Source: Georgenia soli (GTDB taxonomy: Bacteria; Actinomycetota; Actinomycetes; Actinomycetales; Actinomycetaceae). From it: DNA of 64,000 bases. The notes beneath the pieces were generated by a model. That model had not been told where the DNA came from. It did no database searches and saw nothing but the letters and a program-made list of their open reading frames with translations. Position numbers and translations under genes: made by a program. Within the stretch, counting starts at the first letter, position 1. Each line of letters begins with the position of its first letter. The stretch is taken from assembly GCF_002563695.1 (NCBI RefSeq), contig NZ_PDJI01000004.1, forward strand, positions 1,736,001 to 1,800,000, given 5' to 3'. Shown one piece after another: positions 7,832 through 15,924 of this stretch.

Positions 7832-9019
7832 CTACCTAGTTTCCTCGGCGTACTCGTCCTCAGCACCCTCCTCGGGCGCCTCCTCGTACTCGTCCTCCGT
7901 GCCCTCCTCGGGAGCCTCCTCGGCGTACTCGTCCCCCTCCTCGTACTCGCCCTCGGCACCTTCCTCGGGAGCCTCCTCGTACTCGTCCTCGGAGCCCTCG
8001 CCCTCGGCGGGCTCGTACTCCTCCTCGTCCGTGTACTCCTCGGCCGCCTCGCCCTCGGGCTCCTCCTCGTAGCTCTCGCCGGCGGGCTCCTCGGACTGCT
8101 CCGACTCCTCGGCCTCCCTTGCGGCCTGCTCCTCCTCCATCACCTCGTCGTGGGTGCGCGCGATCTCCTTGTCGTGGATCTCCGCGCGATAGCCCTCGAC
8201 GTCGTCGGGGTGAAGGATCGTGTCAGTCATGACATGGCGGACGAAGAACTTCAGCTCGAGCCGCAGGCGCCGGTTGACCGCCCGCCAGATGTTGGCCGTC
8301 TTCTCGAAGAAGCCCTGGGGGTAGTACTCGACGATGATGACGAGGCGGGTGAGCTCGTCACCCAGCGGGTGGAACGTGACCGCGCCGCTAAGGTGACCCT
8401 TCGGGCCGCTGGAGTCCCAGACGATCCGCTTGTCGGGCACCTGCTCCTTGATGGTGGTGTTCCACTCGCGGTGGGACCAGAACACCTGGCCCTTGAACGC
8501 CACCTTGCCCTGTTCGTCGTCGAGCTCGGCCTTCTCGACCTTCTTCATGAAGTTGGGCCAGTTGTCGTACTCGGTCCAGGCGTTGTAGACGACGCTGACC
8601 GGCGCCCCGACGTCGATGCTCTCGACGATGTTGTTGAACTTGAACTTCTTCTTGCCGCCGCGGCCCCCACCGCCTCCGCCGCCGAAGATGCCCTTGACCT
8701 TCTCCGTGACGCCCGAGGCCGCGGCCGAGAGCCCGGCCGTCAGCGGCGACTTCCCCTCAGCGAGCTTCTCGGCGGCCTTGGACGCGGCCGCGGCCTTGGC
8801 GCTGGGCCTGTCGTCGTCACCGTCGTCGTCATCGTGGCTCTCCCCGCTCGCGTACGCGGTGAGGCGGTCGGACAGGCCGCTGACCCTGCCGGTCAGCTTG
8901 TCGACGGCACGTCCGCCGAGCGCCCGTGCGTAGCCACCTGCCGACTGCTTCAAGGCGGCGAGCGGCAGGCTTGACGTGGCCGTACCCGCTCCTGAGTCGC
9001 GGGATGTCTCATCGTTCAT
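7832..9019 (-). CDS. SRPBCC (polyketide cyclase-like) protein of the gas vesicle cluster
   Basis: A 395-aa protein. Residues 1-112 are Ala/Ser-rich with a short Asp run; residues 113-122 are a glycine linker; residues about 127-270 form an SRPBCC/START-like fold ([64 protein letters not shown]). Residues 301-395 are a glutamate-rich tail with repeats such as [13 protein letters not shown]. Streptomyces gvp clusters also encode an SRPBCC member (possibly the gene called gvpZ). The ligand is unknown. ATG at 9019; the gene lies 42 nt after the preceding gene and 8 nt before gvpA. Confidence 0.85.
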   Translation of the reverse strand: MNDETSRDSGAGTATSSLPLAALKQSAGGYARALGGRAVDKLTGRVSGLSDRLTAYASGESHDDDDGDDDRPSAKAAAASKAAEKLAEGKSPLTAGLSAAASGVTEKVKGIFGGGGGGGRGGKKKFKFNNIVESIDVGAPVSVVYNAWTEYDNWPNFMKKVEKAELDDEQGKVAFKGQVFWSHREWNTTIKEQVPDKRIVWDSSGPKGHLSGAVTFHPLGDELTRLVIIVEYYPQGFFEKTANIWRAVNRRLRLELKFFVRHVMTDTILHPDDVEGYRAEIHDKEIARTHDEVMEEEQAAREAEESEQSEEPAGESYEEEPEGEAAEEYTDEEEYEPAEGEGSEDEYEEAPEEGAEGEYEEGDEYAEEAPEEGTEDEYEEAPEEGAEDEYAEETR

Positions 9020-9061
9020 GGGGCTGCTCCTTCACCGTGATCTTCGCGGCGGGTCGGTTGA

Positions 9062-10240
9062 CTAGGGCTGGGGGCGGGTCGGCGGGAGCGGCTTCTTCGC
9101 CGGCCTCTTCCGCGCCGTTCCGGTCGACGCCTTCCGCTGCGTGCCGCCTGACTGCTTGGCATCTGCCTTCTGCTTCGTTCCCTGTGACGCGCTGCGCTGA
9201 CCGGACTGCTGCGGGCGGCGCTGCGACTGACCCGTCGCCTGGCCTCGACCTGCACGGGGCTGTGGCTCCTCGGCGGGCTCCTCCGCCTCAGGCTCCTCGC
9301 CGCCCTCATCCCCGGCAGGCTCCTCAGCCTCTGCCTCGGGCTCCTCCTCTGCGGCCTCGTCCCCGGCAGGCTCCTCAGCCTCGGCCTCAGGCTCCTCCTC
9401 AGCCGCCTCGTCCCCGGCCGGCTCCTCGCCCTCGTCCCCGGCAGGCTCCTCAGCCTCAGCCTCGGGCTCCTCCTCAGCCGCCTCGTCCTCGGCCGGCTCC
9501 TCGCCCTCGTCCCCGGCAGGCTCCTCAGCCTCAGCCTCAGGCTCCTCCTCAGCGCCCTCGTCCTCGGCCGGCTCCTCGCCCTCAGCCTCCTGTTCCTCGG
9601 TGCCTTCCTCCTCGGTCGGCTCCTCGGCCTCCGCCTGCGGCTCCTCCTCGCCACCGTCCTCGGCCGGCTCCTCACCCTCAGCCTCCGGCTCCTCGGTGCC
9701 TTCCTCCTCGGTCGGCTCCTCGGCCTCCGCCTGCGGCTCCTCCTCGGCACCCTCGTCCTCGGCGGGCTCCTCCTCGCCCCGACCCGCGAGCTTGGTCGGC
9801 CTGAGCTTGCCGGCTGCCTTCGTCACCTTGCCTGCGGTCTTCTGCACCTCGTCGGTGCTCTTCTGCAGATCCTCGGTAGCCTTCTTGACCTGACCGGTGG
9901 CCTCGTCCGCGGCCTTCTGCACCTGCTCGGTGGCGTGGCTGGCCAGCTTCTCGGTGCGCTCCTGCAGGTTCGCGGTGACCGACTCCACGCCCCGGGTCGC
10001 GGCCGCCATGGCGGCAGCCTTGCTCGCCTCAGCCAGCCGCCCGGTCAGCTCCTCGGTGAGCTTCTTGACCTCCGGCGATGACAGCAGCGAACTGCCGGCC
10101 TTGGCGAGCATCTCCGGGTTGCTCTGCAGCTGCTTCGCGCCCAGCGTGGTCGCGAGCATCAGCGCCGTCTTCATCTTCTTCGTACGGCCGAGCAGATATC
10201 CACCGAGCAAGAGCCCGGCGAACTTGAGCTTGTCATCCAT
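9062..10240 (-). CDS. YtxH-like coiled-coil protein with acidic repeats (first gene of gvp operon)
   Basis: A 392-aa protein. The N-terminus has a short hydrophobic element with GGYLLGRTKKMKTALMLATT, like YtxH-type proteins. Residues 40-150 are helical and Lys/Glu/Ala-rich, with 11-residue-type periodicity (ATEQVQKAADEATGQVKKAT). Residues 156-326 are a long acidic repeat region (EEPAEDEGAEEEPEAEA units), and residues 330-392 are basic. The ATG at 10240 has GAGGAG upstream; a GTG at 10276 is an alternative. It leads the operon, so it is transcribed before gvpA. Function unknown; a scaffold role is only a guess. Confidence 0.8.
   Translation of the reverse strand: MDDKLKFAGLLLGGYLLGRTKKMKTALMLATTLGAKQLQSNPEMLAKAGSSLLSSPEVKKLTEELTGRLAEASKAAAMAAATRGVESVTANLQERTEKLASHATEQVQKAADEATGQVKKATEDLQKSTDEVQKTAGKVTKAAGKLRPTKLAGRGEEEPAEDEGAEEEPQAEAEEPTEEEGTEEPEAEGEEPAEDGGEEEPQAEAEEPTEEEGTEEQEAEGEEPAEDEGAEEEPEAEAEEPAGDEGEEPAEDEAAEEEPEAEAEEPAGDEGEEPAGDEAAEEEPEAEAEEPAGDEAAEEEPEAEAEEPAGDEGGEEPEAEEPAEEPQPRAGRGQATGQSQRRPQQSGQRSASQGTKQKADAKQSGGTQRKASTGTARKRPAKKPLPPTRPQP
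9263..9775. repeat. Acidic-repeat-coding array in the YtxH-like gene
   Basis: Degenerate in-frame repeats encode residues 156-326, recombining EEPAEDEGAEEEP, EAEAEEPAGDE and EEPTEEEGTEE modules. Long stretches of nucleotide identity between copies suggest ongoing expansion and contraction. Confidence 0.8.
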
Positions 10241-10277
10241 GGCGACTCCTCGTTCGGGTCGTGTGACCAGCGGCACG

Positions 10278-10289
10278 TGGTCCGGACCA
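10278..10289. promoter_or_regulatory. Palindrome upstream of the gvp operon
   Basis: Perfect 12-bp palindrome TGGTCCGGACCA, flanked by CGTG and CACG, 38 nt upstream of the first gvp-operon start codon. It is a candidate regulator site; no regulator gene lies in the operon. Confidence 0.35.
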
Positions 10290-10406
10290 ACACGATGACA
10301 CAGACCCCACCGCCCCGCCTGCTATGAAAACGAGCGCCCGATCGTCCGGAAATCCGCGTGCGGACGACTCTCCAGTGACCCGCCGATCAGCGCGAACCGG
10401 GACCCG

Positions 10407-10435
10407 TTGACTACCCCGTGAGCCGGTTCTAGCGT
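10407..10435 (+). promoter_or_regulatory. Promoter of the VOC gene
   Basis: TTGACT (10407-10412), a 17-bp spacer and TAGCGT (10430-10435) give a good housekeeping-sigma promoter, with a leader of about 43 nt before the ATG at 10485. Confidence 0.7.
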
Positions 10436-10484
10436 CAGGTGCGCCGGTCGGTCGACGGTCGGCCGACCCGCACGGGAGGTCGTC

Positions 10485-10865
10485 ATGCTCTCCACCTACA
10501 GCCCGGTGCCCACCCTCGCTGTGAAGGACCTCGCCGCGGCCCGGTCCTTCTACGAGGAGACGCTCGGCTTCGAAGGGAGGGAGGAGACCGGCGGCATCGT
10601 CTACACCGCCGGGTCCGGCCAGTTCCTCGTCTACGAGTCCTCCTACGCCGGCAGCAACAAGGCCACCGCCATGGCGTTCGAGGCACCGGACGGCGACTTC
10701 GACACGGAGGTCCAGAACCTCCGCGACAAGGGTGTCGAGTTCCAGACCTTCGAGATGGAAGGGGTCCAGTGGGACGGTGACGTGGCCACCTTCGACGAAG
10801 GCCGGGCCGTCTGGTTCAACGACCCCGACGGCAACATCCTCAGCCTCGGCACCGCGATGATGTGA
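10485..10865 (+). CDS. VOC (glyoxalase/bleomycin resistance-like) family protein
   Basis: A 126-aa single VOC module: LAVKDLAAARSFYEETLGFE, a central strand FLVYESSYAG, and the C-terminal WFNDPDGNILSLG signature. The family includes metal-dependent lyases, dioxygenases and antibiotic-binding proteins; the substrate cannot be deduced here. The usual metal ligands are not obvious (no His in the first strand), so it may be a binding protein. ATG at 10485 with GGGAGG upstream; monocistronic between a TTGACT/TAGCGT promoter and a hairpin terminator, divergent from the gvp operon. Confidence 0.88.
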   Translation: MLSTYSPVPTLAVKDLAAARSFYEETLGFEGREETGGIVYTAGSGQFLVYESSYAGSNKATAMAFEAPDGDFDTEVQNLRDKGVEFQTFEMEGVQWDGDVATFDEGRAVWFNDPDGNILSLGTAMM

Positions 10866-10872
10866 GGACAAG

Positions 10873-10907
10873 AAAGCCCGGAACCTCGTGCCGAGGGTCC
10901 GGGCTTT
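10873..10907. terminator. Bidirectional intrinsic terminator
   Basis: Stem AAAGCCCGGA / TCCGGGCTTT plus CCTCG / CGAGG with one mismatch and a 3-nt loop. It follows the VOC stop on the plus strand and the tRNA-Ser(GCT) 3' end on the minus strand, with T-rich CTTTCTTGTCC on the minus side. Confidence 0.8.
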
Positions 10908-10934
10908 CCGTGACGTCCGGGAACGTCACAAGAG

Positions 10935-11023
10935 CGGAGACGGTGGGATTTGAACCCACGGACGGGTTGCCCCGTCACGGCCTTAGCAGGGCCGCGCACT
11001 AGACCTGACTATGCGACGTCTCC
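10935..11023 (-). tRNA. tRNA-Ser (anticodon GCT)
   Basis: An 89-nt class II tRNA with long variable arm. Acceptor GGAGACG/CGTCTCC pairs fully, the discriminator is G, and the T arm contains GGTTCAAATCC. Anticodon stem CGGCC/GGCCG closes loop CTGCTAA, anticodon GCT, reading AGC/AGU. Confidence 0.97.
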
Positions 11024-11062
11024 AAGTCCATCGGACAGGCTACCTGCCGCGGAGCCCTGGGC

Positions 11063-11086
11063 AAAAACGACGGGCCCCGAGGGCCG
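11063..11086 (-). terminator. Intrinsic terminator between the two tRNA-Ser genes
   Basis: On the minus strand a short GC hairpin (GGCCC/GGGCC arms) is followed by GTCG and TTTTT. It lies downstream of tRNA-Ser(TGA). Confidence 0.6.
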
Positions 11087-11090
11087 AGCG

Positions 11091-11175
11091 CGGAGGGCAA
11101 GGGATTCGAACCCTTGGTGGGTTGCCCCACAACGGTTTTCAAGACCGTCACATTCGGCCGCTCTGTCAGCCCTCC
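11091..11175 (-). tRNA. tRNA-Ser (anticodon TGA)
   Basis: An 85-nt class II tRNA. Acceptor GGAGGGC/GCCCTCC, discriminator G, T arm with GGTTCGAATCC. Anticodon stem ACGGT/ACCGT closes loop CTTGAAA, anticodon TGA, reading UCA-type serine codons. Confidence 0.97.
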
Positions 11176-11296
11176 CTGCCGCAGCGCTGAGCCGGCGGCG
11201 GCCCCAAGTGTAGGCGAGCCGGGGCAACGGCCCGACGGCGCACCCGCCGCGCCGTCCGATTCGCCGCACCCGTCGGCGGCTGGGCACGATGGCCGC

Positions 11297-12265
11297 ATGC
11301 GCGCCATCACCGTGACCGACGACTCCGCCCTCGAGCTCACCGACGTCACCGATCCCCGGCCCGGCCCCGGCGAGGTCCTCCTGAAGGTGGCCGCCGCTGG
11401 CCTGAACCGCGCGGACATCCTTCAGCGGGCCGGGCACTATCCGCCCCCGCCCGGTGCCAGCGACATCCTCGGCCTCGAGGTCTCCGGCACGGTCGCCGCC
11501 GTCGGCGAGGGCGTGACTGGCTGGAAGCTCGGCGAGCAGGCCTGCGCCCTGCTCGCCGGCGGTGGCTACGCCGAGCTGGTGGCCGTCCCCGCGGGCCAGC
11601 TGCTGCCCGTGCCGGCAGGCCTGGACCTGGTCGACGCCGCCGCCCTGCCCGAGGCCGCGTGCACGGCGTGGTCGAACCTGGTCGGTGTGGCCGGGCTGCG
11701 GGCAGGCGAGACGGTGCTGATCCACGGCGGGAGCGGCGGGGTGGGGTCCGTGGCGATCCAGCTCGCCTCCGCCGTCGGGGCCCGGGTCCTCACGACGGCG
11801 GGCGGGCCGGAGCGGACGGCGCGGTGCCGCGAGCTCGGCGCCGACGTCGCCATCGACCACCGCAGCGAGGACGTCGCGGCGGCGGTGCAGGAGGCGACGG
11901 ACGGGCGCGGTGCCGACGTGATCCTCGACGTCCTCGGAGCCGGCGGGCTCGATCAGAACGTGCGGTCGCTCGCCACCGGCGGCCGCCTCGTGGTGATCGG
12001 CACCCAGAAGGGCCGCAAGGGCGAGATCGACCTCGGCCGGCTGATGACCAGGCGCGCCAGCCTGCACGCCACCACCCTCCGGGCCCGCCCGCTCGAGGAG
12101 AAGGCCGCGATCGTCGCCGACGTCCGTGAGCGCGTCTGGCCGATGCTCGACGACGGTCGGCTCCGTCCCGTCGTCGCAGACCGGCTTCCGCTCGCCGAGG
12201 CGGCTCGCGCCCACGAGCTCCTCGACTCCGGCAACGTCTTCGGCAAGGTGCTGCTGGTCCCCTGA
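11297..12265 (+). CDS. NAD(P)H quinone oxidoreductase, PIG3-like
   Basis: A 322-aa zinc-free medium-chain reductase of the quinone oxidoreductase/TP53I3 (PIG3) type, expected to reduce quinones with NADPH. Motifs: AAGLNRADILQRAGHYPPPP, GLEVSGTVAAVGEGV, the nucleotide-binding IHGGSGGVGSVAIQLA near residue 140, and the C-terminal NVFGKVLLVP. Start: ATG 11297 begins MRAITVTDDS; in-frame sequence upstream overlaps tRNA-Ser and is excluded. CACGAT at 11285-11290 followed by 6 nt suggests a leaderless mRNA. Monocistronic. Confidence 0.92.
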   Translation: MRAITVTDDSALELTDVTDPRPGPGEVLLKVAAAGLNRADILQRAGHYPPPPGASDILGLEVSGTVAAVGEGVTGWKLGEQACALLAGGGYAELVAVPAGQLLPVPAGLDLVDAAALPEAACTAWSNLVGVAGLRAGETVLIHGGSGGVGSVAIQLASAVGARVLTTAGGPERTARCRELGADVAIDHRSEDVAAAVQEATDGRGADVILDVLGAGGLDQNVRSLATGGRLVVIGTQKGRKGEIDLGRLMTRRASLHATTLRARPLEEKAAIVADVRERVWPMLDDGRLRPVVADRLPLAEAARAHELLDSGNVFGKVLLVP

Positions 12266-12323
12266 CTCGCAACGACTGCCGACGGCCGACGGCCGACGCC
12301 AGCTGCGGACGCCGGCTGCCGAC

Positions 12324-12371
12324 AACGCCCTAAAGGTTGGTATGCGGGCGCGGACGGGACATTAGGGCGTT
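12324..12371 (+). terminator. Possible hairpin after quinone oxidoreductase
   Basis: Perfect 10-bp arms AACGCCCTAA and TTAGGGCGTT separated by 28 nt, 58 nt past the stop. The loop is long and the second arm lies inside the tandem-repeat block, so terminator function is uncertain. Confidence 0.35.
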
Positions 12372-12464
12372 CTCGCGTGCGGACGGGACGGGCGTTCTCG
12401 CGTGCGGACGGGACGGGCGTTCTCGCGGGCGGTGAACGACAGCGCTTCTCGCGTGCGGTCAGCC
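12365..12464. repeat. 25-bp tandem repeat, intergenic
   Basis: Two exact 25-bp copies (12365-12389, 12390-12414; core GGGCGTTCTCGCGTGCGGAC) and two degenerate copies (12415-12440, 12441-12464). They lie between the quinone oxidoreductase gene and the ABC operon terminator. Confidence 0.85.
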
Positions 12465-12466
12465 AA

Positions 12467-12505
12467 CAGGGGCCCGCCCGACCGTGATGGTCGGACGGGC
12501 CCCTG
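12467..12505 (-). terminator. Terminator of the aglEFG-like operon
   Basis: A 17-bp stem with one mismatch (arms begin CAGGGGCCCG and end CGGGCCCCTG) and a 5-nt loop, 19 nt past the last permease stop on the minus strand. Confidence 0.8.
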
Positions 12506-12523
12506 CCACGTGCCTGGAGCGAC

Positions 12524-13486
12524 TCAGCCCTTGACGGACCCCGCGAGCAGGCCGCGCACGAAGTACTTCTGCAGGGCGAAGAACACGATCAGCGGCACGA
12601 TGATCGAGACGAACGCACCCGAGGTGAGCAGGTGCCAGTCCTGCCCGCGCGAGCCGGCCATCTCCGACAGCCGCGCCGTGAGCGGCTGCACCGCGTTGTT
12701 CCCGCCGGTGAAGGTCAGGCCCACGAGGAGGTCGTTCCACACCCACAGGAACTGGAAGATCGCGAACGAGGCGATCGCCGGGATCTGCAGCGGCAGCATC
12801 ACCCGGAGGAAGACGGTCACGTGCCCGGCGCCGTCGACCCGGGCCGCCTCGATGAGCTCCCGGGGGATCTCCGCCATGAAGTTGTGCAGCAGGAAGGTCG
12901 CGAGCGGCATGGCGAAGCACGCGTGCGCCACCCATACCGCCAGGTACGGGAAGTTCTGGATGACCTCCGTGCCGGCGAAGATCCGCAGCAGCGGGATGAG
13001 CGCCATCTGCAGCGGGACGATCTGCAGGGCGAAGACGATGACGAAGACGGTGTCCCGGCCGCGCCACTGCAGCACCGAGAAGCAGTAGGCGGCCATCGTC
13101 GCGGCGACGAGCGGGATGATCGTCGCGGGCACCGTGATGACGAGGGAGTTGACGAAGAAGTTCGACAGCTGCCCCGACGACGCCCGCCCGAACAGCACCT
13201 CCTGGTAGTTCGCCAGCGTGAACGCGGGGTTGGAGAAGAACGTCCACCACCCCGAGGTGCGGATCTCCGCCTCCGGGCGCACGGAGCTGACGAGCAGCCC
13301 GACGATCGGCACGGTCCACAGGACGGCGATGACGACGGCGACGGCTGAGCCGGCCCGGGACGTGAGCATGCGCTTGGCCCGGGTGGAGGCGCCGACGCGC
13401 GGCGCCGGCGTGCCCATCGGGTCGGGCAGGGTCCGGACGGGGCTCTCGACGGCGACGGCCGGGTTGGCCGGCGTGGTTCCGCTCAT
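12524..13486 (-). CDS. Sugar ABC transporter permease (MalG/AglG type)
   Basis: A 320-aa inner-membrane permease with six predicted TM segments and the MalG-type EAA loop IEAARVDGAGHVTVFLRVMLPL (quoted in part: EAARVDGAG). It ends with FVRGLLAGSVKG, typical of MalG proteins. The N-terminal about 50 residues are a Pro/Ala-rich cytoplasmic extension. ATG 13486 overlaps the first permease stop as ATGA. It is the last gene of an SBP-permease-permease operon without an ATPase gene; a shared MsiK-type ATPase encoded elsewhere is usual in actinobacteria. Confidence 0.93.
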   Translation of the reverse strand: MSGTTPANPAVAVESPVRTLPDPMGTPAPRVGASTRAKRMLTSRAGSAVAVVIAVLWTVPIVGLLVSSVRPEAEIRTSGWWTFFSNPAFTLANYQEVLFGRASSGQLSNFFVNSLVITVPATIIPLVAATMAAYCFSVLQWRGRDTVFVIVFALQIVPLQMALIPLLRIFAGTEVIQNFPYLAVWVAHACFAMPLATFLLHNFMAEIPRELIEAARVDGAGHVTVFLRVMLPLQIPAIASFAIFQFLWVWNDLLVGLTFTGGNNAVQPLTARLSEMAGSRGQDWHLLTSGAFVSIIVPLIVFFALQKYFVRGLLAGSVKG

Positions 13487-14469
13487 GCTCCGCGCACCTC
13501 CCGGTTCTTGATCATCTGCCGGACGTTGAAGACGACGATCGGGATGACGAGCAGGAAGATCATCACGGCCAGCGCGGACCCGGTGCCGTTGTTGCCGAAG
13601 GTGAACGACTGGTCGTACATCATGTTCGCCAGCACCTGGGTGTCGAACCTCGCGCCCGTCATGGCGCGCGGGATGTCGAAGATCTTCAGGGTGGCGATGG
13701 TGATCGTCGTGACGACGACCACCAGGGTGGGCCGGATGCTCGGCACGGTGATGTTGCGGAACATCTGCCAGGCGTTCACGCCGTCGAGCCGGGCCGCCTC
13801 GACGATGTCGTCCGGGATCGCCTTGATCGCTGCGGAGAGCAGGACCATGGCGAACCCGGCCTGGATCCAGATCATCACGACGATGAGGAAGAACGTGTTC
13901 CAGGGCGCGTCCTGCAGGAACCGCACCGGCTCGAGGCCGATCCCGGTGATGATGGCGTTGAGCAGGCCGATCTGCTCCTGCGCGGCCCCGCGGTACTCGT
14001 AGACGAACTTCCAGATGATGCCGGCGCCGACGAACGAGATCGCCATGGGGACGAAGAGCAGCGACTTCGCGACCTTCTCGAACCTGGACTTGTCCACGAG
14101 GATCGCGTACAGCAGGCCGACGGTCGTCGAGACGGTCGGGACGAGGACCACCCACCAGAACGTGTTGATGAACGACTGCAGCGAGTCGGGGTTCGTGAAC
14201 ACCCACTCGTAGTTCGCCCACCCGATCCACTCCTGGCTGTTGCGGTCCATGAACGACATGACCGTCGTGCGGATAGCCGGGTAGATGAGCCCGAGGCCGA
14301 GCAGGAACGCGGCGGGGCCACCGAAGAGCAGCACCATCCAGAACGTCCGGCTGCGGCCGCTGTACCTGTCGGCCAGCTGGGCGAGGCCGAGGAGGAGCGC
14401 GACGACCGCGGCGAAGACGATGACGGCCAGGATCATCTGGCCGAACTTGGAGTAGAGGAAGAAGTCCAC
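13483..14469 (-). CDS. Sugar ABC transporter permease (MalF/AglF type)
   Basis: A 328-aa permease with an N-terminal TM pair, then the binding-protein-dependent transport domain. The EAA loop is EAARLDGVNAWQMFRNITVP. The segment LGLGLIYPAIRTTVMSF and DRNSQEWIGWANYEWVF resemble AglF of alpha-glucoside transporters. The GTG at 14469 is preceded by GAAGGAGGTACC, a strong ribosome site. It pairs with the downstream MalG-type gene by an ATGA overlap and is separated from the binding-protein gene by a perfect hairpin. Confidence 0.93.
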   Translation of the reverse strand: MDFFLYSKFGQMILAVIVFAAVVALLLGLAQLADRYSGRSRTFWMVLLFGGPAAFLLGLGLIYPAIRTTVMSFMDRNSQEWIGWANYEWVFTNPDSLQSFINTFWWVVLVPTVSTTVGLLYAILVDKSRFEKVAKSLLFVPMAISFVGAGIIWKFVYEYRGAAQEQIGLLNAIITGIGLEPVRFLQDAPWNTFFLIVVMIWIQAGFAMVLLSAAIKAIPDDIVEAARLDGVNAWQMFRNITVPSIRPTLVVVVTTITIATLKIFDIPRAMTGARFDTQVLANMMYDQSFTFGNNGTGSALAVMIFLLVIPIVVFNVRQMIKNREVRGA

Positions 14470-14492
14470 CCCGGTACCTCCTTCGATACCGA

Positions 14493-14524
14493 GACGGGGG
14501 CACGGCTCGCGCCGTGCCCCCGTC
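14493..14524 (-). promoter_or_regulatory. Intercistronic hairpin between SBP and permease genes
   Basis: Perfect 14-bp stem (GACGGGGGCACGGC / GCCGTGCCCCCGTC) with a 4-nt loop, 12 nt after the SBP stop. As in malE-malF-type operons it may stabilise the SBP mRNA or partly terminate, giving more binding protein than permease. Confidence 0.7.
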
Positions 14525-14535
14525 GATCAGTCAGG

Positions 14536-15924
14536 TCAGCTGGCCGGCCAGGAGGCCTCGATCTGGTCGAGGACCGGCTTGGTCTCGGACCCGTTGACCC
14601 AGTCGACCATCCCGGTCCAGAAGGACCCGGCGCCGACCTCGGACGGCATGAGGTCGGACCCGTCGAAGCGGGCGACGGCGCTCTCGTCCTGCAGCAGCTC
14701 GATCGCCAGCCGCAGCACGTCGGAGGACGCGAGCTCGGGGTCGACGGCCTTGTTGGCCGAGGTCACGCCGCCGATCTCCACGCGGGTGTTAGCCCAGTCG
14801 CCGGACGCCATGTAGGCCTGGACGGCCGCCGTGGCCTCACGGTCGTTGAAGGCGCCGACGAACTCGCCCGCGGTGAGCAGCGGCGACTCGTCCTCGGTCA
14901 TGCCCGGGAGGTAGAACGCGAAGACCTCGCCGTCGGGGCCTACGTCGGTGCCCTCGGGCCACTGCGCCTCGTAGAAGGACGCCATGCGGTACATGAAGCA
15001 CTCGCCGTCCAGGATCGGCAGGCCGCCGTCGTTGAACGACGTCGTCGCGATGGTGCGCGGGTCGCCGAGCCCGCCGTTGGTGTAGTCGGGGTTCTTGAGG
15101 ATCGCCCCGGCCATGTCGACCGCCTCGACGATCTGCGGGTCGTTGAACGGGATCTCGTGGTTGATCCACTGGTCGTAGACGTCACCGCCCGCCGAGCGCA
15201 GGACCATGTCCTCGATGAAGTCGGTGGCCGGCCAGCCGGTGGCCCCGCCGGACTCGATGCCCGCGCACCACGGCTTGGTGGTGTCGGACCCCTTCTCGTC
15301 GGCGATCTTCTGGGTGAGGGTCATCAGCTCGTCCCAGGTCTTCGGGACCTCGTAGCCGTTCTCCTCGAACGCGGTCGGGGAGTACCAGACGAAGGACTTC
15401 ACGGACGCCATCAGCGGGGCCGCGTAGAACTCGCCGTCGACGGTCCCGTAGTTCTTCCAGTCCTCGGACCAGCCCTCGTCGACCTTCTTCTCCACCGCGT
15501 CCGGCGCCGCGACGACGTGGCCCTCCTTGACCATGCGCTGCAGCAGGCCGGGCTGCGGGAAGATCGCGAGGTCGGGGGCGTTGCCGCCCTCGGCCTGCAC
15601 GACGACCTGCTGCTCGAACTCGCCGGAGCCGTTGTGCTCGACCGTGATCCCGGTGCACTCGGTGAAGTCGGTGAAGGTGTCCTGGAGCTGGTCGGCCTCG
15701 ACCTCGCGGATCGAGGAGAAGAGGGTGACCTTCTCCCCCTCGAAGCTGCCGTACTCCTCGTAGGCGGAGCAGTCGGTCTCGCCGCCGCCGGCGGTGGCCC
15801 CGCCGCCCCCGCCACCGCCACCACCGCCGAGGTCGTCGGCGCCGCCGCAGGCGGCCAGGGTCAGGGCGAGCGCAGCGGCACCCGCCAGGCTCGCCGTCGT
15901 ACGACGTCGGTTGATCATCTTCAC
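14536..15924 (-). CDS. Sugar-binding lipoprotein of ABC transporter (AglE-like)
   Basis: A 462-aa extracellular solute-binding lipoprotein: basic start, hydrophobic core, lipobox TLAACG, then a long Gly linker. The mature part (VTLFSSIREVEADQLQDTFT, PDLAIFPQPGLLQ, DLMPSEVGAGSFWTGMVDWV) resembles AglE alpha-glucoside binders, so an alpha-glucoside such as maltose, trehalose or sucrose is plausible. GTG at 15924 is chosen because GAGGAG lies 7 nt upstream; ATG 15918 is the alternative. First gene of the minus-strand operon. No regulator gene is attached. Confidence 0.9.
   Translation of the reverse strand: MKMINRRRTTASLAGAAALALTLAACGGADDLGGGGGGGGGGATAGGGETDCSAYEEYGSFEGEKVTLFSSIREVEADQLQDTFTDFTECTGITVEHNGSGEFEQQVVVQAEGGNAPDLAIFPQPGLLQRMVKEGHVVAAPDAVEKKVDEGWSEDWKNYGTVDGEFYAAPLMASVKSFVWYSPTAFEENGYEVPKTWDELMTLTQKIADEKGSDTTKPWCAGIESGGATGWPATDFIEDMVLRSAGGDVYDQWINHEIPFNDPQIVEAVDMAGAILKNPDYTNGGLGDPRTIATTSFNDGGLPILDGECFMYRMASFYEAQWPEGTDVGPDGEVFAFYLPGMTEDESPLLTAGEFVGAFNDREATAAVQAYMASGDWANTRVEIGGVTSANKAVDPELASSDVLRLAIELLQDESAVARFDGSDLMPSEVGAGSFWTGMVDWVNGSETKPVLDQIEASWPAS

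Noticed and set aside
10935..11175. Prophage or island attachment site at the tRNA-Ser pair
   Set aside because: No integrase, no direct repeat of a tRNA 3' end nearby and ordinary genes on both sides.
12524..14503. A single 659-aa frame suggesting fused permeases
   Set aside because: Its first half is an out-of-frame shadow of the MalF-type gene; the two permeases are separate genes with an ATGA overlap.
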